Source: Isoetes taiwanensis (lineage: Eukaryota; Streptophyta; Lycopodiopsida; Isoetales; Isoetaceae). From it: 64,000 bases of DNA. Numbering within the stretch: the first letter of the stretch is position 1; each line of letters begins with the position of its first letter. The position numbers and the translations under genes are program-made. Of this stretch, positions 23,641-35,569 are shown in pieces. The DNA lies in assembly GCA_021234155.1 (NCBI GenBank), contig JAJEKV010000080.1, positions 4,565,989-4,629,988 on the forward strand, in the 5' to 3' direction. The notes beneath the pieces are model-generated. The model was given only the letters and a program-made list of their open reading frames with translations, did not search any database and had not been told where the DNA came from.

Positions 23641-24187
23641 AAACTTACCTTTCTTACTTATTGTTGTACTCAGATTGTTGTTCCAAGCCAACACCAACAA
23701 AGAAGGGATGCAAACAAATATTGTATAGCAATTTGATCTTACTCAATGCCACATCCCTAGAGAAAATCAAGATGTTATATTCAATATATAGTGAAAGATA
23801 CAATCGGGTGTGTTTTTGCTTGACATACCCACTTTTTGTACGTGCCAGCACCGGTCAAGCACCCTTTTTATGCATTCCACATGATGGGTGCACGGAACTG
23901 ACGTGCAGTATTAGTCATTTCTGAAGGGCTAATAGGGGATATGACAGGCATTAAATTCTATATTGTCAAATCCCGCTTTTTTAGCACCTTTATCCGGATC
24001 GCTGAGGTGGAAAATTCTCATCGTTTAGATCAACAAACACATTCTCTCGTCTAAATAATGAGTTTTATGGACGGTAGATGAATGTTGAAACAAATAAGTA
24101 CCTCGAATCTTGGATAACAGACGTGGCTAATTCTGGTTCTATGAATTAAAAAACAAATTGTTCCGCTCAAACAATGTATTCTTTGAA

Positions 24188-24320
24188 TGATTGGTGAAGG
24201 GCTTGACGTGCTGCAAAAAAAATAGGTGGTGTGGCAGCACTTTTTCAGCACCTGTGTCGCGACATGCTTTTTTGCAAGATTGGTGAAGGGCTTGACGTGC
24301 TGCAAAAAAATTAGGTGAAG
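24188..24320. repeat. Direct repeat of ~38 bp plus dispersed word
   Basis: The segment 'attggtgaagggcttgacgtgctgcaaaaaaa.taggtg' occurs at about 24190 and 24279. The word between them, 'cagcacctgtgtcgcgacatg' plus a T-run and 'gca', recurs at about 27130-27162, marking a dispersed repeat. Confidence 0.7.
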
Positions 24321-24336
24321 TGTGCCAGCACAAACT

Positions 24337-24799
24337 GTTAACACAAACCATTAACACACAACTACCATTAACATTATTAACACAAACCATTGCATTTGAC
24401 ACATTTAAATTAAAATCCCCCTTAAACCCCCTTTGGTTTGGGTGCATATTCACACGGGGGGTTACTCCGGGCAACGAGAGCTGTCGGATGGGCATATTTA
24501 CCCTTTATTCTAAGATCCGGACCGCACATAGCGATCCTCGTTTGTGGGGTATGCATGTACAAGTTTTTAAATACTATATATTAAGGTTTGCAAAATACTA
24601 TAAGGTTTGAGAGAATGTACTTAATGGTGTTAATTTTATACATGTATTGTAAATTTTTTGGGGCTGTCGCTGCCCTTCGCAACCCCCCGAGCACCCAAAC
24701 CAAAAGGGGTTTAAGGGGGATTTTAATTTAAATGTGTCAAATGCAATGGTTTGTGTTAATAATGTTAATGGTAGTTGTGTGTTAATGGTTTGTGTTAAC
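24337..24799. mobile_element. Non-autonomous DNA transposon with long TIRs
   Basis: The left arm (24337-24442) and the reverse complement of the right arm (about 24693-24799) match over about 106 bp with about one substitution, beginning GTTAACACAAACCATTAAC at both outer ends. Similarity continues inward with indels (CGGGGGGTT...GGGCA.CGA). The total length is 463 bp with no coding capacity, as in a MITE or a deleted long-TIR element. No convincing target-site duplication is seen, so the superfamily is open. A hairpin GGCCCC-TTC-GGGGCC lies just outside at 24813-24827. Confidence 0.85.
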
Positions 24800-26255
24800 T
24801 AAAAATTTTTTTGGCCCCTTCGGGGCCTTAAGGATGGTGTAGGGGTGTAGATATAGAGATTACCTAATACTCTAATGGTGGATGATGGATAAATGCATGT
24901 AACAATTTTAGAAACACTTCTGCATGTAATATTGTGCATGTAATATCTGTGCATGGAGATTTCTTAGTGCATTTAATATTGTGCATGTAATATCTGTGCA
25001 TGGAGATTCCTTAGTGCATATGAATCATAATAGAAAATGGTAGTAGAGCTAAACAAGCCATTACATTCGAAGTCCTAATATTACCATGATAGATAATAGA
25101 CAAATGGTAACACATAAAGAAAACATTAGTAAAGAACAAGTGCAGCAACAAAACTAAGAATTTAGAAACATGCTAACAATGACAAGACAACCATCATGGA
25201 AATTTCTATTTCTGTAAATTTTTTGCCTATAAAATGAACCACCCGGGAAGTCAAATCACAATAACTGATACCTACCTTCTTCAAGCTACATATTCCATAT
25301 ACTGGATACAATTGGTTACCCAAGACAATATGTACTAAGGATACCGCTTGGAAAACAAAGCATCTTCATGGCTTTGATGGCTTTCCACATAAGCTTGTAC
25401 TTCCCACAAGAAGTACTTCCCACAAGAAATGCTTCAGTCTCTTCCTGACATAAATATAGTTATTCTCTTACTGAGAGCAGCAGTTGTAGAAGCCACCATT
25501 TTAAACACAGTTCTAACATTCTGTACAAATTTGCCATTTAGACATAATCAGTCATACTCGTTTGCTCTCCTAGCCATTTTGGAACTTGTATTGTAACCCA
25601 TGTTACAATTTTTTATTATCAAATGCTTCCCCAAGCTAAACTTAGTGCGGCAGTGAACATGGGTAATAGAACTGTACAAAACTCGCTCATGCTTGCCCCA
25701 ACTAGATACCAATGCAAGAACACTCTACTTTGAAAGAAAGAATCTGTTTCATGTCTAGAATAAAACTCAGCCAACTGATAGTGCCCATACCTTCGCCAAA
25801 ATGAAAACGAATCAGAATACCCTTGAGTTCCTGAGCTGCAATGAGTGCAGCATCCCTGACTGCAAAGACCTCCTGTTGCTGCAATATACTGCTGCATTAT
25901 GTATTGGGCAGAGGATGATTCCTGCTCAAACAAGTGTCCAAGTGTACATCAGCAACACACAATGCGAAACAAGCCCAATGTTTTGTGATTAGGGCAAAAG
26001 CATACACTACAGCAAAGCAGAGAGGACTTACAATGGAACAACCGCGGGGCGACTGCGCATTATCTTTTGCACATTTTGATACAATACAAGAACCTTTGAA
26101 GAAGTTTACGCATCAATCTTATTCAAAGCATGCTCTAAACTGTTAAAAATCCCTTGCAGAAGCCCACGGGCAAGTAATGGCCCTTATGCAACGATTTATG
26201 ACGGAGCCCCCTTTCCAAAATACGAATCAGACAATCCATCTAGCCTGTTCCTGCA
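24800..26255. other. AT-rich DNA with a possible exon
   Basis: At about 24895-25020 the phrases 'tgcatgtaatatctgtgcatggagatt' and 'ttagtgcat' are duplicated. On the minus strand near 25884-25790 a frame reads EVFAVRDAALIAAQELKGIL and is followed by a GT donor-like site. It looks like an exon but the family is not recognised. Confidence 0.3.
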
Positions 26256-26256
26256 T

Positions 26257-26690
26257 CTAGCCTGTTTCTTGCCCTAATTTAAGCCGTGCTTGTCGTTTCA
26301 GATCCATAATCTGATCTGCCGAGAAGCTAAAACAATGTGTAACAACTGAATTAGAATCTATCTGAACCTCTCCGGGTCTTGGGATTTTAGACTTCTTTGT
26401 TATTTCTAAGCAGTAAAGCTCTGAAATCTGGAGATCCTTCTGGTCTGGAAAAGACCAAATTTTAGGGCTGTGATTTATGTCAGGAACAACACAGATCCCT
26501 TCACCTCTGGCTATGGCGGACCAAGAATGAAGAAACCGCCAAATGCTGGTGCCATCGCAAATCTGGTGGCAAAATTTGAAGGATATGCAGAGCTTTCCCA
26601 GGCCGTCGGACATGAGAGCATCAGACCCGACATTTATGACGGAGTGGAGAGCCCAAAAGCTGATACCTTTTGTTGGCCAAGGGGAAGCTA
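26257..26690 (-). pseudogene. BAHD acyltransferase fragment (HxxxD)
   Basis: The minus-strand ORF reads LCISFKFCHQICDGTSIWRF, LHSWSAIARGE and, further on, VVTHCFSFSADQIMDLK. This is the core of BAHD acyltransferases (HxxxDGxSxWxFLxSWAxIxRG, then FxFSxxxIxxLK), which move acyl groups from acyl-CoA to alcohols or amines in plant secondary metabolism. HxxxD is present as HQICD. The upstream part of the 208-codon frame (to 26883) has no BAHD character, and no DFGWG segment follows. It is a partial, probably dead copy, or one exon. Confidence 0.6.
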
Positions 26691-26889
26691 CAGTGCAAAA
26701 TGGGGTATGGGCGCAGAATAATGAGGCAAAAGCTTGATGTGGGTCGTGATGGAATAGGAAGACGAGGACGAATCCAGCACAAAAGACAACAAGAATACCG
26801 GAGTAGATATTCGGAAAGAAAAACACCACGCTTCCACTCCAAATCTGTTTCCACTTGATCACAAAAACATTAATTTTTTGCAAGAATGC

Positions 26890-28590
26890 CCTGAAATGCT
26901 ATCCACGAGGCTTGCATGTTCAGCTCTAAAATAAAAAGAGGGCTTTTGTTGTGAGCCCTTGGATGTTAGACCATTGAAAAAAAAAAGCTAAATCAACGAC
27001 TAAGAAATGGTGCACTCTAGATGTACGCATTAGTACATCCATTCGAATACGCCATGAAATCTTAGGAAAACCTTTGTGAAAAGCGTACAAAAACACAAAA
27101 AAAAAAACCCTGTTATTATGCTACATATTCAGCACCTGTGTCGCGACATGTTTTTTTTTGCATAGCTCGAGTAAAAATATATACAATCATTTAATTGAGA
27201 AAAATACTCAACAAGCACCTCTAGTTTTCAATATGAATTACTGAACAAATAGATTTTATATTAACGATGCGATACCCAAACAACACCTTTTACTAGGATC
27301 AACGTCAAAGCAATGGCATGATGAACCAAAAAATATTGTTTGCATTGAAGATGGAGTGCTCAAAAAATACATTGTTGTCTTAAGACATAATCATAGACAA
27401 ATTTCTTCCTTTGTTCAACTTGCACTATATTCAAAAGTTTTGCAATGCACCCTTATCAATCATAATGTCAAATATTTCACCTTCAGCTTCTAGGATCACT
27501 TCAATATTCGATCTCTTCAATATAAGTCTTGAATACATTGTACATGCATCCAAAATAGTTTCCTTCTTCCAATTCTACTACTTATGAAATCATCTTGTTT
27601 CCATTCGGTCCGACATGAATTTAGCAATCGGCTAGAATGTTTTAGAAGTTATTAATCCAGCCTTCATCTGTGTGCAAAATTTAGAGATCAAATTTCACTG
27701 TAGCAATGAGACTTACTGTAGCAATATTCGTTACGCTGATGATGTTTGATGCTGCAAGTTCAATATCAGCTGTTGTTAGTCAAATTATCTCCTTCTATTA
27801 TTGGATCCTATTTTAGGGCCAGATCATTGGAACTGCCAATTCCAGCTCCTGAATCTCAAGATGCATAGAACATTGCTCCTAAGATTATGGAGCTTCTCTG
27901 CGCTCATATGGCATACCCCCCTGTGTATAAGTGCATCCCCCAGGGCCTTTTCGAGGTGATGGAGTCGCCATGGGAGGGGAATTTCACGTATTTATACGGT
28001 GGGAGCATTGTATAGGTTCGGGAAGCGTCACAATGGTTTTAGAGCTAGATCTCCTATCTCTCAAGTTCTTCATGCTCTGCTGATTGAATAGGCTCCTCCT
28101 CCTTCTCCAATTGCCCCCAAAAGAATTGATATACCATGATGGTGCGAACCCTAGGCGCCGATTAGGGCGGCCTCCCGTTCCTTGCAGACTCCGCGTTTAG
28201 AGCAGATGGCTGGAAGAGCAGCATCAGCTGCTGCTGCATCTTCGACATCTTTCTTCTTCTTTGATTTTCTCAGAGCAGTGGCAATCGGGTCTGAAGTCTG
28301 AGGTATGGCCGATGCCTTGGTACTCTAGCTATGTTGTCTGGCTTTGACAAGGTAATGAGTCAGTTTTCTGCTATTGCTAGTGAGTATGGTTTGAAGGCAG
28401 TGTTGACTAGCAGATGCGAGGCAGTTCATGGCTTATGGTATTTGTTCTGTTTCGCTATAAAGCACGATTTTTCAGTCCCGGTGCTTAAACGAGTATACTA
28501 GGGCTTCTGTGTTGTGTGCTCTGATATTGTTTTTGAGCCCGTAGACAGCTAGGGAACCGCCTAGATTCTTTATGTATTCCCGAGGGATGT
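26890..28590. other. No recognisable gene
   Basis: AT-rich sequence with A-runs near 26978 and 27098 and the dispersed 'cagcacctgtgtcgcgacatg' word at about 27130. The segment at 27830-28560 is richer in GC but frames are broken and no domain is recognised. Confidence 0.4.
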
Positions 28591-28599
28591 GGCTACATT

Positions 28600-30365
28600 A
28601 GCCTATTGCACTTGGGAATGCATAAGGGCTATGATATTCCTTTGCTGGTAGCCATCCCCTGTCCCAGTGGGGGAAGATCAGATGCTGCAGACTGGTGAAA
28701 GAATGGGCAGATTGGATGAGGTCCCAAATGAACCTTGGGCGGGAGACCGGGTGGCGTTTGGTCATTTTGCACATCAATTGGGAGTTGTCCAGGTAAGGCC
28801 TCCCATAGCTGGTGCACTTCTGCCATGTCAAACCCCTCCACTGGTCCCATATCTGGATGATAGTCTTCTCCAGCCTGCTCCTGGCCTGCTGTAAGGTCTT
28901 CAACATGTACCCTCCCAAACCTGGTACATTCTTGGCCTGGCCTAACCTTCTCCTGGTCAAAGGGCCAGATACCAGTGGCCCTAAAACCTGCCTTGATGTT
29001 GTGGGGTGTTAGGCCGCATGCAATTGATTGTGAAATCAATTCTGCTATCTCCTCCCTCTTTGGTTCTGCCCTCCCTTTGCTAACCATGTAGGCAGCTCTA
29101 AGCCTCTTGAATGATGCCTTGAAAGGGGCAAAGCATGCCACATCTAGAGGTTGAAGTCTATTAGATGTGTGCGGAGGCAATAAAGCAAAGTGAATGCCCT
29201 TCTCTCTTGCTGCCAATATGACTTCCCGGATCTACATGGTGCCATGACCATCCAAAATGATAAGGTGAGGCTGATCACGGGGATACACCACACACAGAAC
29301 TCTTGCTGCAAAATGTAGCTGACCATGATTTAAAAGCAGTTACGATGTCATCCAAGCGAAGATTGGACAGCTGAATGGCACCTTCTTCACATCTTGCAAT
29401 GTTGTCCTGCCTCATGCGATTACCTTTAAAATATACATGTTGGGGATCCTATACCCCTCGGCATTAATACAAACCAAAATTGTAACCCATTCCACGTGTT
29501 CATGACTACCTCATTCACCCTATTCCCCTTCCTAGCTATGATTTTCAGCCCCTTCACTTTCCACACAATTCCGGTCTCATCGGCGTTCCATATCCTTGAG
29601 GTTTGGGAAGGCAAACTTCAAAGATAAATCTGCTTAAGCCCTGGCATAGAAGTTGTCGAGGTTCTCACGGGTCATGGCACGGGCCCCAGCCACATCTAGG
29701 GTTTACGGACTCCACGAGCAACCGGTGTCTTTGCTTAAAGAGCTTCCACCACTTGCGCACAGTACTCGGATATACCACAAGACCCCCACCGCTCTAGCCA
29801 TCTCTGCGCCTTTTCCTTGGCCGGTGATAGTGTAACCCCATCCCTTGCTTTCGCCTGCTAAAGGCCCAATTAATGAGCTCCTCCTCTTGGAGAGTTGTCA
29901 ATATTTATGGATGGTTTGTTTGCTTGTGGCTTGTTAGACCATATAGCCAATCCACGATTGTGGACTCACGGTATACGGACCTCCTAGATGCCTCTCTAAT
30001 CCGAAATGCCAAGTTAAACACCTCTTCGAGGATATCGAGCATTTGCTCCTCTGTCCATTGACCTCTCTTACTTTCGGCCTCCTTGGCATTGGGTGGTAGC
30101 GGCCTTAGCCCTGTGGTGCCCTCCTCTTTGTCTTGGGTGCGCAGACCCTCTTAGATGATCTTGGGTCTCCCGGTACCTCTTTCACATCGGATTCTCTTCA
30201 TGCCCTCATCGAAACCATGGCTACCTTCGTGCTCTTCACAGCCTCCTCTCGAGAACATATGAACTATGAAAGGAGGGCAAGATTTTATGTCCATGGAAGC
30301 CATAGCGGGAGTCGGAGAATTGAATTCAGAAGAATGCAATCGAGTGCTAGTTTTGGGCGCCAATT
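28600..30365 (-). mobile_element. pogo/Tigger-like DNA transposon relic
   Basis: The whole stretch reads on the minus strand as a CENP-B-like DNA-binding N-terminus followed by a DDE transposase. Terminal inverted repeats and target-site duplications could not be identified, so borders are those of recognisable coding sequence. Numerous frameshifts show it is inactive. A GC-rich leader (30.2-30.7 kb) precedes it. Confidence 0.65.
28629..30120 (-). pseudogene. pogo-like DDE transposase, frame-shifted
   Basis: In minus-strand order the frames give QWTEEQMLDILEEVFNLAF (helix-turn-helix region), a KWWKLFKQRH-like phrase, IWNADETGI (first catalytic Asp, about 29580), WVTILVCINAEG and IPNMYI, LIILDGHGT (second Asp, about 29250) and LPPHTSNRLQPLDVACFAPF (third Asp, about 29145). 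These match the DDE_1 family of pogo/Tigger transposases. The C-terminal 195-codon frame (29216-28629) is open, but upstream segments lie in all three frames with several stops. The three catalytic Asp codons are all still visible. Confidence 0.7.
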
Positions 30366-32140
30366 CAAATCACCCGCATTGAATTCGTTTCAAATCAGCA
30401 TGCTCGGGGTATTTTCTCCAGCACGGACGTGGTCATCCAGTGCACGAGTATGGTCACCCAGGGCGGTGCACGGACCTTCACTCACCGCGGCGGCCCCACT
30501 GCGAGCACGCGGTTGATGGGCCCCGTGGTGTCTCGGTTGATGAACCCGGATAATGACACCTGGCCACAAAACGACGGTACATAGACGCGAATACCCATGG
30601 CAGCATGACGATAAACCGCGAAGGGACGGGGGGCTGACCCATGCTCCGAGGTGGGGTCACGGCAGAGGGCGACCATACCCTAATAAACTTGGAGTAAGAA
30701 TCACATTTTAGATAACTTGCTAGATACCAGTTCATGAATGTCACCTCTTCTGTATTTGCAAGAATAAAGTTACCTTATCCAAATACTTTACACCATCCTT
30801 TTGAAGTTTATGTGATGCACATTGCACCACATTGCTAAGTTGGTGCAACAATTTGTATTGTAGGAAAAGCCACTCAACCCAAAGCTAGATTCCACCTAAC
30901 TTTTTTGGGTCATTCTCCTAGGATATAATCTCTCTCCTCTTGTGAGCCCGCAAGACAAAGTTCTAACCCAGTTTGACCGGGAACAATTGTCAGCTCGTCT
31001 AACGAACAACAAGCCGCCTAAAGGTTTTTTTTTTTTTTTTTTTTTTTTCTCTCTCTCTCTCTCTTTTTAAGGGATTGGGGGGGAGGGGGAGGGAGGAGAG
31101 GTGCTATGGCACCCTCCTAAATCGGATTCAAAAAGGATTTGGAACCCTATCATCACGTATGAAGAGGGTCTCGATGCCAAAAGATGGATCCTTAAAAACC
31201 CTCATGAAGCAGATTTCCATTAAACTCTTCTACCGAGGGTCTTAACAGTGAACGACCAACTTCCTGGAATTGTAGAGTGAATTTGACAATGAAATCAGAA
31301 TGTTGACATTACCCTAGAGACCAAGTTTTATAGGCAAAAAACTACTGCTTGGCCAAGAAGCGCCAAAGGAGCTCATGTCCAACACACTTGTACATAGTCA
31401 ATTGGCCTAGGTGGCATTTGCAAATTAATGTTTGGTGAGGCGTCTGTTTTTCTTCTTTAGAAAAAACCGATCATGTAACTTGGCCCCTAAGGTAATATTG
31501 AAGTTTTGGATGACATGAGCAAAGTCGAATTGCTATTCCGGAGTCATCATCCTGCCGTTTTCTATCACTTAACAAAGAACATGCAAATAAGCTTTAAAAA
31601 GTGGCTTTTGGCTGACAAACTGTAACTTTATGACAGTTGGGCTTTAAGTTCGATAAATTTTAATGTTTTTTCAAAGTTTTTGCTCTATATTCACTTCTAT
31701 ATTTCTTCTAGACTGACTTGCTCACTATGAATAGCGTGTACAAACTAGAATGCCTGTAGTGTTTTTGGATAATTTTCTATTTTACCTATGAATGCTAATG
31801 CAGTGATAATCTACTATGTTTGGTTTTCTCAGATATGTGCTATGATTCTTACTTAATTAACACTTGGTTCTTATTTGTATCTCTACAAGCTTGCATACAT
31901 ATGTACGAAGTCAAATGTTTATAGCAAAGTGTGTTAAACATGCATATAGCTCCTCCATGCTGACATTTTGTGGCAACAACATTACTTTGGGGACCAAGTT
32001 TCATGGGCAGAAGACCACCCCTTGGCTAAGAAGTTCCATGCATGGTACTATACATTGTAGCTATAGCCTATTGTTATAGCTCTTCTATGTTGTCATTTTG
32101 TGACAACAACATTACTTTGAGGACGGAACTTGCGAAAAAA
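30366..32140. other. No gene; GC-rich leader then AT-rich DNA
   Basis: 30.37-30.68 kb is GC-rich with overlapping ORFs on both strands but no domain. A run of 24 T (31025-31048) followed by (CT)8 (31049-31064) could mark the 3' end of a minus-strand retroposon, but no body or target-site duplication was found. The phrase 'ttgtggcaacaacattactttg' is duplicated near 31968 and 32096. Confidence 0.45.
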
Positions 32141-32146
32141 TGAACG

Positions 32147-32860
32147 TTGAGCGCTCAGAGTTCAGCGCCTGGCTCCAGGGAGAATTCCCTAACCCTGATG
32201 GATGAGGCTTTGCTTGAAGCTGTTCTCCAGGGGTTGGGAATTACTAACATCCCCCTGGAACTACAGGATTCCTTAGTTGTTTTAGAAAATTTGATCACCA
32301 ATGCAGTCGAATCTCAATCTAGAATAGGCTTTTGCAGGTTTGGGCTTAGTTCTTTCTTCTTGTGTATTCTTTGTTTTGATAGATCAGGTTCCTTAAGAGT
32401 TGCAGCCCACAATTCTCAGCCGTACCTAGCCCTGGGAACAGATTTGAACGTAATCTTTTTACTATGAGCGCTCCTCTGGAATTCGGGATCGAACCAATCT
32501 TCCACTAGGCGACATTTTTCGACCTCCAGCCATCCCAACATATCAGAGATCTTGACATGGTGGTTTGGAGGTTTCTAGTCTCTAATTAGTGCACTTCTTG
32601 GGCCTTGTGCCAGATCTAGGGGGCCTGTCAGGGTAGGGTCAGGTTTGAATTTCTAGGATCTGCATTCTCTGAGATTTTCTGAGTACGGCCTGTCAAATCT
32701 TGGGCAAACTTCTTCTTGGGGAAAGGAAGGAGTTATCATTGGCAGTTACTTCCCTTTGGGGGAGTGAAGGGGGAAGATCCGTCGTCTCGATAACGGTTGC
32801 TCTTTCTGCCCGATTCGGTCTACGTGGAGAACTCTACGCCTTGAAAGCTTCTGAGACATG
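32147..32860 (+). other. Probable 5' region of a LINE relic
   Basis: This stretch precedes the LINE ORF1 relic in the same orientation. It includes a short open frame (MDEALLEAVLQGLGITNI from about 32198, ending at 32467) of unknown family. No promoter is recognised. Confidence 0.3.
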
Positions 32861-34327
32861 AGAACCAAGGCGAGCACCTCAGTTCCGCACAGCAACAAGG
32901 AAGATGACGAATGGAATCAGATTTTCTGGTTGGATAGCAAGAATGATAAAGCTTGGGGGATTCTGAAAGAGCTGTATACGGGGTTGGAGATTATAAAAGA
33001 CCAGTAGAAGGCAATAGCCTTTTGCATGGGAGTGCATGAAGAAGTCAGAATACTGGCATGCAGGAAAAAGATGGAGATCATTGATAAAGACTATATGAAT
33101 GGAAGGGCCAACGATAGAAATTGGGTATGGAATACCTTTGGCTACATGCAGGAATTAGACAACACCCTCTACAAGCTTATTACAGTTAAACAGGGACACA
33201 CTGAGACAGATTGCTGCAGCCTCAAAAATAGTATTTTCAGGGCCTACATGAACGAGCTGTTAGCAAAAGTTAAGAACCTAATCATTCAATGGGATGGGCT
33301 AAGAGAGAATTCAAATGCGAGTATTAGACTCATAAGGAGGTGGGAAGAAGCCGAGGACCATGTCATCGAAAGGCACAGGAAAACTTTTAGGCAAGGTCTA
33401 GTTTTGAACGAACCCCTGGAAGGGATTTCAACATCCCTTGAGGTTTATCAGCTAAGGAGCAAAAAATCGGCAAAAGCATATAAAATCAAGGACTCCAACG
33501 GATTCTTTAATCCGGAAGAGGTGAATTCTTGCGACTGTGGGAACTGTGAGGAGGTCAGGCTCTCTGTGCTGAATGTGCCAAAAACGAAGATCGGAGAGAA
33601 CAAAATTAGCAACTCCATCCCGATAGTCGGCAAGAATGACAAAATAAAAGGTCCACCTTCTCTTCCCTCATATAAAAATATTCTTATGAATGATAGACCT
33701 TCTGTTTCTCAACCGACTAACCCAGGAAATCAGAATACAGTCAGTGGAGAATTTATAGATTTGTTTGGAGTTTTGGATTCTTCTGCTACTGACATGTTTT
33801 CCAGGAATGCTATTCTTATACATTTCCCGCGTATGTGCCCAAATCAAGGGGAAATTAAGAATTGGATTACTAAATCCCAGCACATCCCTATCCTTTCTAT
33901 TCTTAAGCTGAATAAGAAGACCTTTCAAATCATCTGTAGAGACGAGATCTATGTCAAGCAAATTCTAAGGAGGAAGTTGGATTTCATTAACAATGATCCT
34001 TTTTACATTATGAATTGGTCTCCCAATTTCATACTGGGCACGGTGGAGGAAATTCAAACTTCTACTTGGTTCTCTTTCCCGAATCTCCCCCCTGCCTTTT
34101 GGACTCGATCCCATTTAAATACCCTGTGTGAATCTCTAGGGGAGGTCCTCGAAATCATCATTCCCCAAATAAACTTCCACTCGGTTTGTATATCTAAGAG
34201 GATCAACTCCGACTAGAAGAAGAAGATTAAGATCAGAGTCAAGGCCGATGAATTCCTGGATCTCACTATTAACTATTCTAAGTGGCCGATCCAAGAGTGT
34301 GACGTTCCAGGGAAATATACGCCATAA
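32858..34327 (+). pseudogene. Plant LINE ORF1-like protein (DUF4283 type), two in-frame stops
   Basis: A single frame runs from ATG 32858 to TAA about 34327, about 490 codons, broken only by TAG at 33005-33007 and TAG at 34214-34216. The C-terminal third carries the pattern of DUF4283 nucleic-acid-binding proteins of plant non-LTR elements: an RRM-like stretch (ILRRKLDFINNDPFYIMNW), WFSFPNLPPAFW and SHLNTLCESLGEVLEI. After the second stop follow KIRVKADEFLDL and the start of the usual Cys-knuckle region. No complete zinc knuckle or ORF2 is present. Both stops are explicable as CAG to TAG. I infer an ORF1 relic that packaged LINE RNA. Confidence 0.65.
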
Positions 34328-34379
34328 ATACGTATATTTCCAGGCCCGTCACTATACAAGTCTACCTTCATAGCCTTGT

Positions 34380-34905
34380 ACCATAGATCACACTCACCCC
34401 GCGTTTTGGTCCACTGTTGAAAGGTATGGTTTTCTTAGGTCCACATGTTCTTTATTCAGAGATTTCAAAAAAACCTACATGTAGATATGTGGACGTGTGG
34501 TTTTACTAACTAACGGTGTTGTTTTTTAAGTGGACAAGGAACGTTCACTGTTATTTTTTTAAGGAGCTGTGGTTTTTGTTTTTTTAGGACGTGTGGTTTT
34601 TTAAGGAGGTATGTTTTTTGTTAAAAGAACTGTGGTTTTTTCTTTTGAGGTAGTGGTGTTTTCAAGGAGGTGTAGTTTTTGGAGGTGTGGTTTATAAGTA
34701 AGTGTAGTTTTTTTTAAGGAGCTGTGGTCTTTGTTTTTTAGGACGTGTGGTTTTTTAAGGAGGTATGTTTTTTGTTAAAGGAACGGTGGTTTTTTCTTTT
34801 GAGGTGGTGATGTTTCTAAGGAGGTGCGGTTTATAAGTAAGTGTAGTTTTTAAGGAGGTTTTTTCTAAAGGATGTATGGTTCTCTAAAGGGATGTGGTAT
34901 TTTAA
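34380..34905. repeat. T/G-rich minisatellite (aaggaggtgtggtttt)
   Basis: Units of the type '(a)aggaggtrtggttttt' recur with irregular spacing. A higher-order copy is visible: about 34560-34705 matches about 34713-34860 in sequence order. One strand is almost free of C. No coding potential. Confidence 0.75.
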
Positions 34906-35174
34906 GGTTCTTTATAGCCAATTTTGTAAGCATCATTATACAATCATTGCACTGCTTCCATCCATATGACACCCCATAAAGTATTCATATATGTTGTCAT
35001 TACATGCCATGTGTAAAAATGCAATATCTCATCTATTGTCCCTCTACCCCTTATGCTTATAGAAAACTAGAATGCAAAGGCATTATGAAGATCCCAAAAT
35101 TGAATTGAACTGAATTTAACTTTAACATCCATGGGGACCAACAAGTCTATCAGATCCAAGGGCGGCAAGGCAAG

Positions 35175-35323
<149 letters not shown>

Positions 35324-35569
35324 GAAGTGAAGTGAAGTGAAGTGTTTATTACGTCTTGTTGAGACCTATCAGGTCTATAAGACGAGTAACATTACATCAA
35401 AATTGTCACCAACACCATCCTGCGTAGGTACTTGCTCTCACTCTCCGGTCCTCGTTAATACTACAATCACTAGCAATTTCATCTCTCTCCTAGAATGTCC
35501 TTCTCGTCTCTCCAATTACATCAAATACAAAATGACATAGGACTTTAGTAGGAAGCTCAAACAATTCTA

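Noticed and set aside
31025-31064. T24 followed by (CT)8 as a LINE/(GA)n junction like those at 35-41 kb
   Set aside because: The conserved 3' module of that LINE family is absent and no element body is recognised. It is probably an independent microsatellite.
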